NCBI RefSeq assembly: GCF_030867145.1
Contig: NC_134414.1
Span: 77,118,504 to 77,182,503 of the forward strand
Length of the DNA stretch: 64,000 bases
DNA from: Opisthocomus hoazin
Taxonomy: Eukaryota; Chordata; Aves; Opisthocomiformes; Opisthocomidae
Reading direction: 5' to 3'
Below the pieces are notes generated by a model. That model searched no databases. It was not told the DNA's origin and saw nothing but the letters and a program-made list of their open reading frames with translations. How positions within the stretch are numbered: the stretch's first letter is position 1; each line of letters opens with the position of its first letter. Shown here piece after piece: positions 25,496 to 38,180 of this stretch. The position numbers and the translations under genes are program-made.

Positions 25496-25501
25496 ATGTG
25501 A
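25496..25501 (+). promoter_or_regulatory. Minimal upstream ORF (AUG directly followed by UGA)
   Basis: ATGTGA at 25,496-25,501 is a start codon immediately followed by a stop, with G at -3. If transcribed as part of exon 1, it is a start-stop element of the kind known to hold ribosomes and lower downstream initiation. It lies upstream of both candidate exon 1 donors. Confidence 0.5.
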
Positions 25502-25547
25502 AGCCCCCACACGGCCCGGCGGGGCGGGCGGCGGCGGCGCCCCGGGT

Positions 25548-25572
25548 ATGTGCCTCTGGGACGCGGAGAAAG
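25548..25572 (+). promoter_or_regulatory. 5' part of a 12-codon upstream ORF spliced into exon 2
   Basis: ATG at 25,548 (G at -3) reads MCLWDAEK and reaches the donor with one base left over. Joined to the exon 2 acceptor at 40,480 it continues as EASV and stops at TGA 40,491-40,493. The stop overlaps the REV1 start codon as ATGA. This depends on direct splicing of 25,572 to 40,480. Confidence 0.5.
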
Positions 25573-28500
25573 GTGAGCGGCGGCGGCGGCGGCGCGGGGC
25601 TGCCGGAGCGGGCGCCTTCCCCCGGCGCGGCGCGGCGGACCCGGCCCCGTGGCCGCCCGGCGCCGGCGAGCGCGCCCCCGTGCGCGCGTGCGGGGGGCGG
25701 CTCGGTGCGGGGAGGGCGGCGGTGCGGAAGGGGGAGCCTGAAGGAGCCGCGGGGCCCGCAGCCCCTGCCCTGCCTCAGCCCCTCCCTGGGCCCGCGGCCT
25801 GCTCCCCGTCCCCTGCCTCCCCCCCGCCGCGGCTCGTCCCTGAGCGCGGGGCTCGGCGGGGCGGCGGGAGGGGAGGGTGGCGCGCGGGGTTATGTAACCG
25901 GCGCGGGGGGCCCCCGCTTTGCCCGCGGGGGAGGGGGGCTGGGTGCGGGCGGCGGGGGGGAGGGGAGGGGGACGGGCCCCTGGGCGCGCGGGCGCGCGCG
26001 CGCGCTGCAACTTGCCGAGGGTGTGCCAGGTGCGTGCATGTCTGGGTCGGCCGCCCTCCCCCCCCCCCCCCGCCATCGGTGGCCCCGGTGCGCCCGCCCG
26101 CCCGTCACACGGGGCCTGCGCTCCAGACACAACACGGGCCCCGAGGCAGGGCCCGAGCGGTGCCGGCGGCGGGGTCACTGCGGGGAAGGAGGCTGGAGGA
26201 GGAGGAGGAGAGGGAGGGAGGGGAGCCCCGGCCCTGGCGCAGCCTGGCCCGCGGTGGCACTCGGCTGTGGCGGCGTGTGTCTGTCTGCGGGTGTCACGAG
26301 TTGTATTTGCTGAGCAATAGTGTTGGGTGCAGCCGGTGTGCTGGGAGGAGGAGGAGGAGGACCTGTGCTTGATGATGGTGTTGGGCTGTGCGGACACCGG
26401 GGGACAGATGTGTTCGCTGGTGCTGCTTCAGCCCTGCCCCATCGGATGTCGATGCGTTTTGCTGTATAGTTACCATCGACTTGACCTGTGACACTGAGCA
26501 AAGAGCCCCTGATGGGAGATGCGCGGTAATGGCATGTTAACCTCAAGAAGGGAGAGAAATATAATATCACAACCACGTGACTTTTTTGGTAGAAAATCTG
26601 TGTGTTGTGTGCTGTAATATGCCATTATTTCTGATGCTTCAAAATTAACGTCAAAGTCCTCAGAAGGGCAGGGTTGTGAATACTCTGCTTGTCTTAATGA
26701 GAGGTTTTCTTCAGGAAAAGATGAGTTGGTATTTGTTCCGCATCTTGATTTAAAATCCAGGTGCAATCTAAAATTTGACACTGTAGTCCAAAGAAGCAAA
26801 AGCAGGGGACTGTAATTTTACAATCTGAATTCTTTATATGTTTAGATGCTAATGTCGCTCAGATAGAACTGTTTCAAACAGTTGCCTAATTACCGTTACT
26901 TGTGAGGGGTTATAGTTAAAATTGATCTCTGGAATAGTTCTGTCTTACTGAGGTTTATGTCATTTAACACAGAAATCCAACTCTCTGACAAATTCTTTTC
27001 CATCTTGTCTGAAGCGTGCCATTCCCACCATACTGGTCTTTCGTTCAGTCTGTTTCTTCCACTGGACAAGGTACCAGATCCCTGCTAGTAAATAATCCCA
27101 AGCTGTCAGGCTGGAGGTCATTGGTAGGACAGTATTAGTAGAGGCACAGTGCTGACACCTGACTTGTGACTCACTGATGTTTAACTGCTCGAAGACAGAT
27201 TGTTTTAAAAGTAAAGCTCTAACAGGAAAAATACATTAGCATGTTTCAAGCCTCAGTAGTAAATTCCTGTTATCTTTTTCTGTGTACAGTATACATGTCT
27301 TCAATGCATTACTCAGTAATTGGCCTTTCAAACGTAGCTCCGGTCCGTCTTTCTGGATAGTATATAAGTACTCTTTCTTAGTCACAGCCTGTTCTGATGC
27401 AGTCAGTGATAGTGTGTTGTAATGGAGTACTGATTTTGATTAGTCTCTTCTGATCCCTTGACCCAGATGTCTTTTTTAAAGAAGTGTCGTGGCAAATTTT
27501 CAGTCTTTCTACCATCCCTTTCAGTTACTAGAGAATTAAAAAAAAAAGTAAGAATGTTTCAAACACAAAACCGGGTTTTGAGTAGCTAGAAAAAATTAAC
27601 ATGACCTTGTTTTTAATAAATCAGTTGTTCAGGACAAGCAGGAGAAGAATAACTTGCCTGACCCTGCCGTGTGCATTCCCCATTTAATTGGTTAGCTATT
27701 GTTTATTTCATGAAGAATGAATTTTTTTTTGTGTTGAACATTTTTCTGTTTTAATTAAAGGTGTATATTATTATCACTGAGAACTCTGTCAGCTCTTAGC
27801 AGCAGCTTGTTTGCCTGGTATAGATATAACGAGGGAGCTAAATATCCAAATGTTGAAACCCTCCCTCAAGAATACAATGTAGATTAATTTGGTCAGAGTG
27901 CCATGTGTTTAGCTAAGCATAGCAAAATGAGGAAAAACTGGAAGCAGATAGAAATAAGAGTGGCCATGGAGTTCTAAAGAAAGTTGAAAGTAAGAGAGCA
28001 TATCTTAAGTGGATGCATAAGACCGTGAGCAATTCTGAAATGTGTAGTATAGTATACTTGTGGAACTGTCTTTTGTTAAGAGGTAAATCTGTGTAGTGCT
28101 TCTCCCTGAGAGCAGCTTTCTGCTCTGTTGTGGAAACCAGACAGCATTTTAATTGGAGACACAACTGTTTTTAGGGAGGAGGGGCTCCCATGTCTGTTCC
28201 CCCCCCGCCCAACTTCTGTATTTCGTGTGGAGTAACTGGTACTAGTAATATAAAAGTCAGAATTAGGAAACCCCCCTACTTTCTTGCTCTTTAGTGGAAG
28301 AGAGGTGAGTGTGTGGAACAGCTTTAAATTCTGGACTGTGGTGACAGCTTCCATTTCTGTGCCTTGTATCTTCAAAACTAACTAAAGGACTGTTGCTACT
28401 GTAGTTAAGGAATCTATGACAGTTAATCTAGGAGATACTTTTAGTTTGGTATACCCATAGAAAAGTTTGTTATATCTTCTGTATTCTTTGCTGTAGATGC

Positions 28501-29540
28501 CTAAGCAGACGCTAGTCCCTGAATTTCGGTGTTAGCTTTTGGGGAAAGTGATGTTTTATTAATTTTTTATTTTATTAATTTTTAAAAACTGATTTCCTAT
28601 CTTAGAGTTTCAGGTCTCCCGGTTGGTATTCTACCTATTCAATAGTGCTGAAGCTGGTGGTTTGAAATTTAGTTACTTGCAGAAGTAAAGCTTAGCCATA
28701 TTGTGGTTAACTCTTCTGTATTGGTTTTGCTTTCTCTTCCCAGCTATCTGTAAATGCTTTAACCAAATCCCAACATAAGGAAATTATCGGCTGTAACCTC
28801 CTTATTTGATCTGCTTAAATTCATGCAGACCTTTTCAGCTTCTTGATTTATGAAAGTAAATAATCTTGAAAAAGAGAAAGCTAATTTCACTCAGGAGAAG
28901 ACACTGTTCAGGTGCCTTGCAGAGTCATTCTTGCAAACGCAGGGGGTATTGGTTTGAATGCCAAAATGTGAAAGCAGTGCTGAAGCTGCGCAGAATAGGA
29001 TTGGGAACTGCGCTAAAGTTTTTCCATACTGACTTAGAGATTAGCAGTAATCTGGTAGCGTGAGGTATGCGGTGTATTTTCACAGGATCCTGGGGACTAT
29101 TACTAACATTTTTGGTCAGGTTCTAGTTGTCAGTGAATATCCAAAAATAAAGTTCTGTCCACCCTATTTATGACTTCATCTTTTTGAGGTGTCACAGATC
29201 AGCTGTTAGTCCAGGGCATGACGAGTCTGCATCTTGGACAAATGTCTGTATTCTTTGGAAACCTAGGTGCTGTTGCTGTTTAAAGGAAGTCATGAAATGG
29301 CTGATAATTCTTAAAAATAGGAAAGCCCATGACCCTGTGGCATGTAAGGTAAATGATTAGTGTGGTTTACCAAGTAAGGTAAATGTATTTTACCATTTTA
29401 TGCTCTTGAATGCAACTCCCAGTTGAACGAAAGAACTGAAATAATCGTCTGTATTGAAGGGATACTGTTCCTGGTTTCTGAATCTGCCTGTTGTTTTCAG
29501 GAAACATTAGAGCCTTGGGAAACTGGAAAGAGTGGCTTTT

Positions 29541-29582
29541 CATAGAACCATTAAGGTTGGAAAAGACCTCTAAGATCATCTT
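29541..29582 (-). mobile_element. Short CR1 3'-end scrap
   Basis: About 40 bp matching the conserved CR1 3' end (complement of catagaaccattaaggttgg, then aaaagacctctaagatcatc). It is very similar to the start of the copy at 21,007. Confidence 0.7.
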
Positions 29583-31045
29583 TTCAGTCACTATTTCCTA
29601 GATTTCCATGCTGAAATTGCATCATTTTGTAAGCAGTTCCAAGAATGCTCTTATAACACAGTACTTATTGGGAGTGGGAGCAAGGGGTAATGTCTTTGAA
29701 CTCTAATTTCTGGCTGGTAAGGACTTTTGAAGCTGTAAGTGTTGCCCCTCCACAGTGATTCCCATAATTTCTACTTTGATTTTTAATGTAAGCTCTACAA
29801 ACATGTTTGCCTGGTGTAGGCCATTTTTTCTTCGTGGACTTTTCGTATTGATCTGTCTCCACTAAGTAGCACTGTCACACTGTTGTTTTGATGTCAGGGG
29901 TACTTAAAATACCAACTTAAAACAGCTTCAGGCCAAGAATGCAGTTCAGATATGAGTTTTATTTAGGGATCCTAAAAAATTAGGACATTTTTGTTTTGTC
30001 CTAAGAACTTAGAACTATGTTTTTCCAGGAAAACACAGAAACACTGTAGTCTATCTTTTCACTTTCCTCTAAATCTAGGAGGAAACTTGAGAATATATTG
30101 TATCAGATCAAAAGTTCACCTAGGTAACAGTAAAGGAACATACTGAGATACTTTGCCTTTATATTATGAGTTCCTGTAGTTTCTTACCTTTTTTTTTAAA
30201 AAAAAAAATCTTTAATGGCTTTTTATTCCATTTGTCTGTTCAACCCGTATGGACTTTTAGCATCCTTGGTCTCCTGTGTCAGAGAATCCACAAATACACT
30301 AGGCAGTAGAAGAAAAAATACTGTTTTGATTTCTCCATTTACTAGTTTTGTCTGATTCCTCGTAGTTTTGCTGGTCTGAATTGATGATAAAAGTAATATA
30401 AATGGACTAATGAAGGGTGTAGAAAACTTGAGTAGAAACTTAAAACTTCAAGGCTAAACATAGAATCTATATCTTGTGAAGATTTTACTTCAAAAAAGAT
30501 TTTGTAGCTTTGAGAGTTTCAAAGGCAAATCCAGAAAAACGTTTGGGAACCTGACTATGTGATGCCAGTTGGAATTAAGTAATCTTATTCAAAAGCTGCC
30601 ATGAACAGAAAATCTACATATTTAAATACTGAATCTATAATCATCGATACTTTTGCTAGTAAAGTTACTTGAGTTCTTGAGTTTTGCTCTGTACGTGTTT
30701 AGTGCTGCATGTACGTGAACAGAGAGATGGTCCTCTTTAGTATCTGACATCAGCTACCTCTCGAGATTCGCAAAGTGGATGTCTTATCTCTTCTTTTTCT
30801 GCAGAAAGCCTGACCTGATCAGCACCTGCTCAGTGTACATTGATAACATTGAGTTGAGCATAAAGTACAACTGCCCTGGTCACTTCTCCTAAAAAAAAAA
30901 AAACAACAAACCCAAAACTTCAAGAAGTGGTGTCTTCTCATTATGTTAAAACATTGGCCCAGAGAGCAGATTTGTTTCCATGCCATTCTCTGTTGCCAAA
31001 GTGGTTGATCTGGGTGGTGAGCAATCGAACTGGTCAGCAATAAAG

Positions 31046-32014
31046 ATCACAGAATCACAGAATGGTAGGGGTTGTAAGGGACCTCTGGGGATCATCTAGT
31101 CCAACCCCCCTGCCAAAGCAGGGTCACCTACAGCAGGCTGCACAGGACCTTGTCCAGGCGGGTTTTGAATACCTCCAGAGAAGGAGACTCCACAACCCCT
31201 CTGACCAGCCTGTTCCAGCGCTCCGTCACCCTCAAAGTGAAGAAATTCTTCCTCATGTTCAAACAGAACTTCCTATGCTTCAGTTTGTGCCCGTTGCCCC
31301 TTGTGCTGTCGCTGGGCACCACTGAAAAGAGCGTCTTGACACCCACCCTTAAGATACTTGTATAAGATCTCCTCTCAGCCTTCTGTTCTTCAGGCTAAAC
31401 AAGCCCAGATCTCTCAGCCTTTCCTTGTAGGAGAGATGCTCCAGTCTTGTCATCATCTTTGTAGCCCTCCACTGGACTCTTTCCAGTAGTTCTTTCTTGA
31501 ACTGGGGAGCCCAGAACTGGACGCAGTACTCCAGATGTGCCCTCACCAGGGCAGAGTAGAGGGGGAGAAGAACCTCCCTCGACCTGCTGGTCACACTCTT
31601 CTTAATGCACCCCAGGATCCCATTGGCCTGCTTGGCAGCAAGGGCACGCTGCTGGCTCATGGTTAACCTGTCGTCCACCAGGACACCCAGGTCCCTCTCC
31701 ACAGAGCTGCTCTCCAGCATGTCTGCCCTGAGCCTGTACTGGTGCATGGGATTGTTCCTCCCCAGGTGCAGGACCCTGCACTTGCCCTTGTTGAACTTCC
31801 TCAGGTTCCTCTCTGCCCAACTCTCCAGCCTATCCAGGTCACGCTGAATGGCAGCACAGCCTTCTGGTGTATCTACCACACCTCCCAGTTTGGTGTCATC
31901 AGCAAACTTGCTGAGGGTGCACTCTAACTCTTCATCTAGGTCATTGATGAATAAGTTGAAGAAGACTGGGCCCAGTACTAACCCCTGGGGAACATCACTA
32001 GTTACAGGCCTCAG
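31046..32014 (-). mobile_element. CR1 LINE, 5'-truncated, antisense in REV1 intron 1
   Basis: The terminal repeats and ggtaggggttg end are at 31,046. The minus strand carries the RT C-terminal region from the segment [20 protein letters not shown] through [29 protein letters not shown] and [11 protein letters not shown]. The frame shifts near 31,350, so it is a broken copy. It extends further 5' than the 4.7 kb copy. Just upstream of it is an alternating CA/TA-rich stretch (about 32,030-32,095). Confidence 0.92.
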
Positions 32015-35000
32015 ATAAATTTGTTCTGTGTATATACATGCACACACAAACACACACATAGATGTATATATTCACACATGTATATCCAAACAAACACATA
32101 AAATCAATCAAAAATACATAGTCTCTTGACAAGATTTCACCAGTCTGCTGGCCTGAAGTCTAGAAAATCTGGGGAAGCTGAAGGTCGTGTATGTCAGAGG
32201 CTTTCACTAGCACAGAATTCGCATATTCCTTGCTTTGATCACCTCATGAAGATTTCCCAGTTACTTACTTCCAACAATTACGACTCCACTTACCCACTTT
32301 TCCTGCCTTGTCAAGTTTTTCTTTAACTTTGCAAGGATGCTTCCTTCAGTTGTGTCTAGGAAGTGTTAGGAAATCCTATAGCGTTCAGCAGTGGCACCTT
32401 CTCGTAATTTGGGAGGAGGGATCATGGTTTACCTATGCTACCTGCCCACTGCTTGATCTACGCCTCAGCATAGGCTTCTTGTGTAAAGTGCGAGTTGTGG
32501 CAGTGGATTGTCATCAGACTGAGGAGTGCACAAACTAAAAACTTCCTAAACAAGTGCTATTGATTTATTAGGTAGAAAAATGAACATCCCACTCTTCCTT
32601 TTCAAAGTCAAGAGTAACACAGTTTGCTGTCCTCAAATAGAACAGACAGCTGAAAATAGGGGTTTGAGGGAAGAATACCCAATTCGTATACTCATCTCGC
32701 TTATTGTTTCAGATCCAAGAGAGAAAGAGAATTTCCTTTTGGTGCTTTACAGTCCGTTCACTATGTTGCTGTTGAGAGTCCTAATTCCACAAGCTATGCT
32801 TCTCATTCTGATTTCACTTAATAGATTTTATTCTGGAATCTAGGCATTTAGGAGTTGGCATAAAGATTGTGAGTGTGCTAAGTCCTCTTGGGGTTGAAGC
32901 CCAAAAAGAATGTTAAGTGCAGAAGAGAAATAACAACGCTAGTTGCTGAAGTCTGTCGCCAGTGTATTGTGGCAATAAGAACAGTTGTATTAAAGAGGTG
33001 ATACTTGTACTAAAAAGTGAATTGAACTACATGGTTAAATATAGCAATCAAAAATTATGAAGAAGAGCCACTCATCACTGAGGAACTCTGAAAGACAGGG
33101 GGACATTTTGCCAAACAGTGCAGAAATGTTGAATCTGAAGCCAGAGCCTTCTGTGAGCGGAAGAAAAATCCAACCAAGTTAAACCACTACTTGTGACAAG
33201 TTCTAAATGGACTGTAGCTGCTCCTGAGTGTTATTCCTAGAGGGGAATGAAACATTGACAGTTGGTCTCAAATTGAATCTGGCTTGCTATTTTTCAAAGA
33301 ACTAACCGTCTCAAATGTCATGTAGAAAAGCAAAAAGAGTATCTTCTTGAAAATGGGTTGCTGAGAGCTGGAGCAGACTCTGTGGTGATGCTGTTTTCTG
33401 TACCTCTTGCTCATGGTTCCATAAGTTGTGACAATTAAAACGATTGTCTGTCCCAGACTCCAAGTCAGTTGTGAAAAGATCTAAACACTTTTATCCTGTA
33501 CAGCTCTTGTGTTAATGGTTACCTGCTGTACAGCTGCTTTAGGTCATTGTGATGATTCACCAGCAAGAGAAATGTGTAATTCTTAGTTGACACTCGTGTG
33601 TAAAGTATGTAGTGCTTGATGCTAAAGTAAACTGATCTGAAATAAAGATCATTTTGAGTTGCAAAAATAGTCAGTTGGGAAACTGGATCAGTTTAGCAAA
33701 GAGTTCCTGTGTCTCTTTCTGGGGGAGTGGTTGAACTGGAAGTCAGAGTATCATTTCTTTGCTGCCGAGCTCAAATGGAAGTATGCACAGAACACAGTTT
33801 TAGAATAGTCATGTACACATAAGGAGTTGATTCTGAAGGACTTGTTTTTTTCCATGCTTTGTGTGGGTTGTATGGTATTTTGCTTTTCTAGCAAATGCCA
33901 TGGGTGTTCATATTTTAGAAAAACAGTATTTCGAACATACTAACAGTTTTTTGTCTAGTATTTAAATTGCCCAAGATTTTAGTGCTTGTTTTTTCCTAAT
34001 TTACACTTTAAGATTTATTCACAGGAAATGGGGGTGGTGTTGAGTGCTTTAGGGGACAGATAATTTTTTCAAATGTCCTTCAGCTAATTTAATTTCTGTT
34101 GCTTTAAAATATCATCAATTATTGAAGTGCCAAACAGAACTTGCTGGTTGACCCTGTAACATCAGATGCTTGCAGTAAGAAGCGACTATCGAATGAGCAG
34201 ATGTGGCTTAAGATGGGGAGCTCTTTGATTGTGACTTTCTTTGAAAACTGTTACCCTGTGGAAAAGGTGAGGTAGCCTACCCCTCTCATTTACTGGGGGG
34301 AAAAAACATAAGCTGAGCTAGTTAGTGAAGAGTAGCTAGCTCATTGCAACTCCGTATCCACATTTACACCACAGTTAGGTGGTTATAGCCATGACCCTAA
34401 AAATCGGTTTCTGGAAGTGACTGGGATAACCTTAAGGTCCCACTGGCAATGAAAGGAGCAGTCCCATCCATTCCTGTTTTCTGGCCTGTCTGCTTTGCCT
34501 TTGTCTGATGCCTTTGTGAGTGAGTTCAGCTTGCTGAACGGGCAGGAGACTAACCTGCAAAATTATGTCAATTTTCTATTGATTTACTGATCTGAATTGC
34601 GCATAGCACCAGTATGAACATAGGGGTCATGTGAGTTCAGAGGTGGTGTAAAGGTTTGGAAGAAGGGATGAAGCCTGTTAGGCCAGCAGAGATTGAAGAG
34701 CAGAACCATCCCTTTTGGATGCAGTCAGCCATTAAGTTGACGCAGCCATGTGAGTTTATTTCCCGTGTAGAATAAAATTCAGTTGCTTTGCAACATACTG
34801 ATTAGTTTATTTTAATATGGAACAGTAGTATTAACTCTGAAGTGTCTCAGATCACAGGGGTTTAAAAATACAGTATCTTAAAAAAAACTTTTGAAATATC
34901 TTCTTTTAAGTTCTTTTGCTGGATTCTGAACTTTTCAATATGTGGTAGAAAACAGTTTTAGACCCTGTAGCAGCAGCTCTTTTCCAGAGGACTCAGCCAA

Positions 35001-37870
35001 GAGTAGGACTCTTGTGCTGAGAAATGTGTAAACATGTTAGACAGTTCTTTCCTCAAAGAGCTTGCAGACTGTTGCCAAGTAGAGTGGTGAGTTTGATGTG
35101 GGAGCTGGAATGTAGATGCATGAAACTCAAACAGGCCACAAAATACCCACTTGATGGAAACAACTTTTAAGCCCTGCTGAGCTGGGATGGATTTAATCTA
35201 CAATTCAGGCAACAGATTCTGATACTCATTAGCAGTGGCCCAGCATATCTGTACTTCCGTTAGCAGCAGAGTGACACCTTCAAGAATAAGGCTTGTGGTG
35301 TTCGAGTATGTTAGTTAAATCGAGTTCTTTTGCATTACAGCACATTGACAAGATGTTCACTCTGGTCAGAAATGCAAACTTGCTGTTACAATGTGTTACA
35401 CTTTCACTCAGATTTCAGTTACCTGAAATTGGAGTATCTGGATTAGAAGTTACTTGTGCCATGTATTTAGACACAACTTTGGCAGAGTTATTTGTTGAGT
35501 CACAACACAGCCTCATTTTGTCTTTGTAAATAGTTCATATGCTTTCCAGTAGTGCAGAGCCGTAAAGTGTGTCTTCTGCCAGATTAAGTTGGCTACTTGA
35601 AGAGGCAGCAGAAATGTCTGCACCATATACCTGGAAAAGGGAATGCTGAAGAGTGTGGCAGAGGCAACTCAAGTTTGGGCTAGTACTGACCTGGAATTAA
35701 AAAGCCCATGAGGATCCATGTTCACTTCTTACAGAGTCATTGAGGTCTGTATTCTGTGCTCCCAAGCAGTTTTCCCCATAGTATCTGTGGTTTTGGCCAG
35801 GGTTTGTCCGTTACTGGTATTATTCCAGCTGCCTGAGATAATGGAAAGCCACTTGTCTTACAAGCACACCATCCTGGATTTAAAGTATTTTAAATAAATA
35901 GTTTTTCTGCATCAAACTGTGATGAGATTAAAAATAATATTAACATCAACATTCACATCTACACTCCTTATTTTGTGATCTGAAAATCTCACAATTGCTG
36001 TGCAATGCTTCTATACCCATAGACATGTTTATAGAATTCATAACATAGAGACTTAACATTTCATTCCATTACCTGATCTGTAGGCTTTGATTAGCAGCCT
36101 TTAGTAGTAGGATTAAGTGGTTGTGGATTGGGAATTATAATGCTAGGCCTATGAAGCGGTGTGCAAAAGGATGGTACGTGTCTTTTCTTAGTGGGCTGTA
36201 CAGAGTATTTCTGAGCTGCCAGTCATGGACAAAGCACCAAAACTCTTAGTTTGTCTAGCTTCACTTTTGAAAAGGATCGCCCAATAGAAATTTGAATTTT
36301 AGTTAAAGAGCTCTGTTTTGTAGAACGGTAAGATTTTACCCATTGTATGTGGTCTAGAAAGAGATGCAGGGCCATATTATGTTAATTTTGATTACAGGAG
36401 TTCTTAACTTGGCTATTTTTTTTCTTGAAAGGTTGTTTGTCTTGCACTGAAAACTTTGATTCTATTCCTAGGAATACTATTTCTACCTTTACAGGCCTTT
36501 GTGCAGTGTCAGAGTTTGTTAGAATTTTTTTTTGTTTTTTAATTGCTGAAGATTTCTTTGTGCTCACAGGTTCAGAATATGAGCATTTTCATCTGGGTAA
36601 AGGGTCACTTTATAGCTTGTCCTTCAGGCTCTAGAGATACCCTGAAAACTAATAACTATGGTGGTTTACTTTCACAAAGTCGCTATGCATCTGTGCTCTT
36701 GAATTGGTGAAAACAGGGAAAACTTCTGAAACAAGTGAGATACTATAATCGCAAGAAAGATGAACTATTGTCTGAAATTGGCCTGCTTGTGATGAGTGTT
36801 TAACTCCCCTGCTTTGATTTCCTCCCCCCACCCCGCCCCTACTTCAAGAGTTCTTTACAAAGCATTTCTCTTAGTCATGCCTTCATTGTGATTCCTAAAG
36901 AGGGAGCATCGTATCATCCTTACATTTCTTATTTCATGAACCAATGAGCTTCTTTCAAATCTTGCTTAACTTTTCCTCTAATATATCCTGTGCAAGATAT
37001 CTCTCATGCTCATTTGTTCCTTAGGTTTCAGCAAGGCAGCTGTAGAGGTTATCTTCATTCTCAAGGAAAAATTCGCACTGTAAGCACAAGTCTTCAGCAG
37101 TGGGGATTCTCCATAGTCCAGAAACCTTGGTTAATCATTCAGTTCCTGGGACTACGAAGGGGAAATTATTCTCCCAGGTTTTCATATCAGCATCAAGAAA
37201 ATAATCCACGACTCTTAAGACTTGAGCCAGAGGCATCTAGTAATCACTGAAGTACCATGTTTCTAACTTGTGTGTTTAGAATTTAAGTGGACTGGCTGAG
37301 TCGAAAATCACATCTGCCAAGGAAATGCTAAATCAGTATCAGATGTTATGAGTAGGCATTACAGTCTAGCTTCTCTAGTTTTGCGGGCTGTAGGAAGACA
37401 ACTTTTGAGCAGTTGATATGTCATGTTTTTAACACACTAACCTAAAGCAGTTTTGGTTTTCTCATTTCTCCTTTTAATCAAACTAGGCACGTACCCATGA
37501 TTCTGATTTTGATTAGCCCCACTGATTGTGGTGTTCTGATCTAATGGCATTTAGACTAGAGATCTTCCTTCCTCACCTTCCAGTGTCCTGAATAAAAAGT
37601 AAATGTGTTTCAAGGTTTCAGAAAAGCTTACTCTCATAAAGCCAGTTCTTCAGTTTATCGGGCAGTGGATATTTGAGTTTAAGCAAGAGGTTGACTCTAT
37701 AGGGGCCAGAGTAACTACCTGTTAAATCCTGTCTTTTCAAGAACTTGGTGGTAGGAATATAGAACATCTTTGTTAGACTGTTGTGGTGACTTACAGTGTG
37801 TGTTTCATACAGTCTTGGAGGTTCTTTGTTTTTGTTTCAGAGTTTCTTTTTGTATGAGGTTTTCCTTTTG

Positions 37871-38180
37871 ATAGAATCATAGAACAGGCCAGATTGGAAG
37901 GGATGTGAAAAGACTATCTAGTCCAACCTTATGGGTAAGGAAGCCTAGATGAGATTATCTAGCACCCTGTCCAGTTGCAGCTTGAAAACCTCCAGTGATG
38001 AGAACTCTACCATGTCCCTGGGGAGATTGTTCCAGTGATTGATTTTTCTCACTGTAAAAAAATTCTTGCTTATATCAAGATGAAACCTCTCTTGGTGCAG
38101 CTTGTACCCCTTGCCTCTTGTCCTCTCCATGTGACTCCTTGTGAAGAGAGCGCCTCATCCTTTTTGTAGCCAGCCTTTAA
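37871..38180 (-). mobile_element. CR1 LINE fragment, antisense in REV1 intron 1
   Basis: The 3' end is at 37,871. The minus strand 38,130-37,945 reads the terminal CR1 protein segment (GKGYKLHQERFHLDISKNFF, WNNLPRDMVEFSSLEVFK). It is a diverged subfamily. Confidence 0.85.

Larger units (their letters stand above)
25340..25572 (+). other. REV1: REV1 exon 1, non-coding (inferred)
   Basis: The 3' end is set by a strong donor at 25,573 (AAAG followed by GTGAGC). The 5' end is not visible and is placed just after the GC box as a guess. Vertebrate REV1 has its start codon in exon 2, and the first coding exon here begins 10 nt before the ATG, so an upstream non-coding exon is required. A second possible donor lies at 25,547 (CCCGG before GTATGT). 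Additional non-coding exons in the 15 kb intron cannot be excluded. Confidence 0.6.
24450..26300. promoter_or_regulatory. CpG island, REV1 promoter region
   Basis: About 1.8 kb of very GC-rich sequence with dense CpG, ending in intron 1. It contains an E-box CACGTG at 25,144-25,149, a palindrome CGAGA-C-TCTCG at 25,301-25,311 with an adjoining TGACG CRE half-site at 25,312-25,316, an ETS-like AGGAAG at 25,324-25,329 and a GC box GGGCGGGG at 25,329-25,336. No TATA box is seen. This is the usual design of a housekeeping repair-gene promoter. The island reaches about 0.9 kb upstream of the inferred exon 1. Long open frames on both strands here follow from the lack of A/T and are not genes. Confidence 0.85.

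Noticed and set aside
24361..26397. Several long open frames (170-390 codons) on both strands of the CpG island
   Set aside because: The sequence has very few A/T-rich stop codons, all frames are open together, and the products are Pro/Ala/Arg/Gly-rich with no domain. They are composition artefacts.
28866..29063. Short plus-strand ORF with basic N-terminus in intron 1
   Set aside because: No splice sites in a useful phase, no similarity to known proteins, and length expected by chance.
31349..32059. A 236-codon minus-strand frame
   Set aside because: CR1 reverse transcriptase remnant. The first residues come from flanking CA/TA-rich DNA, not a real N-terminus.
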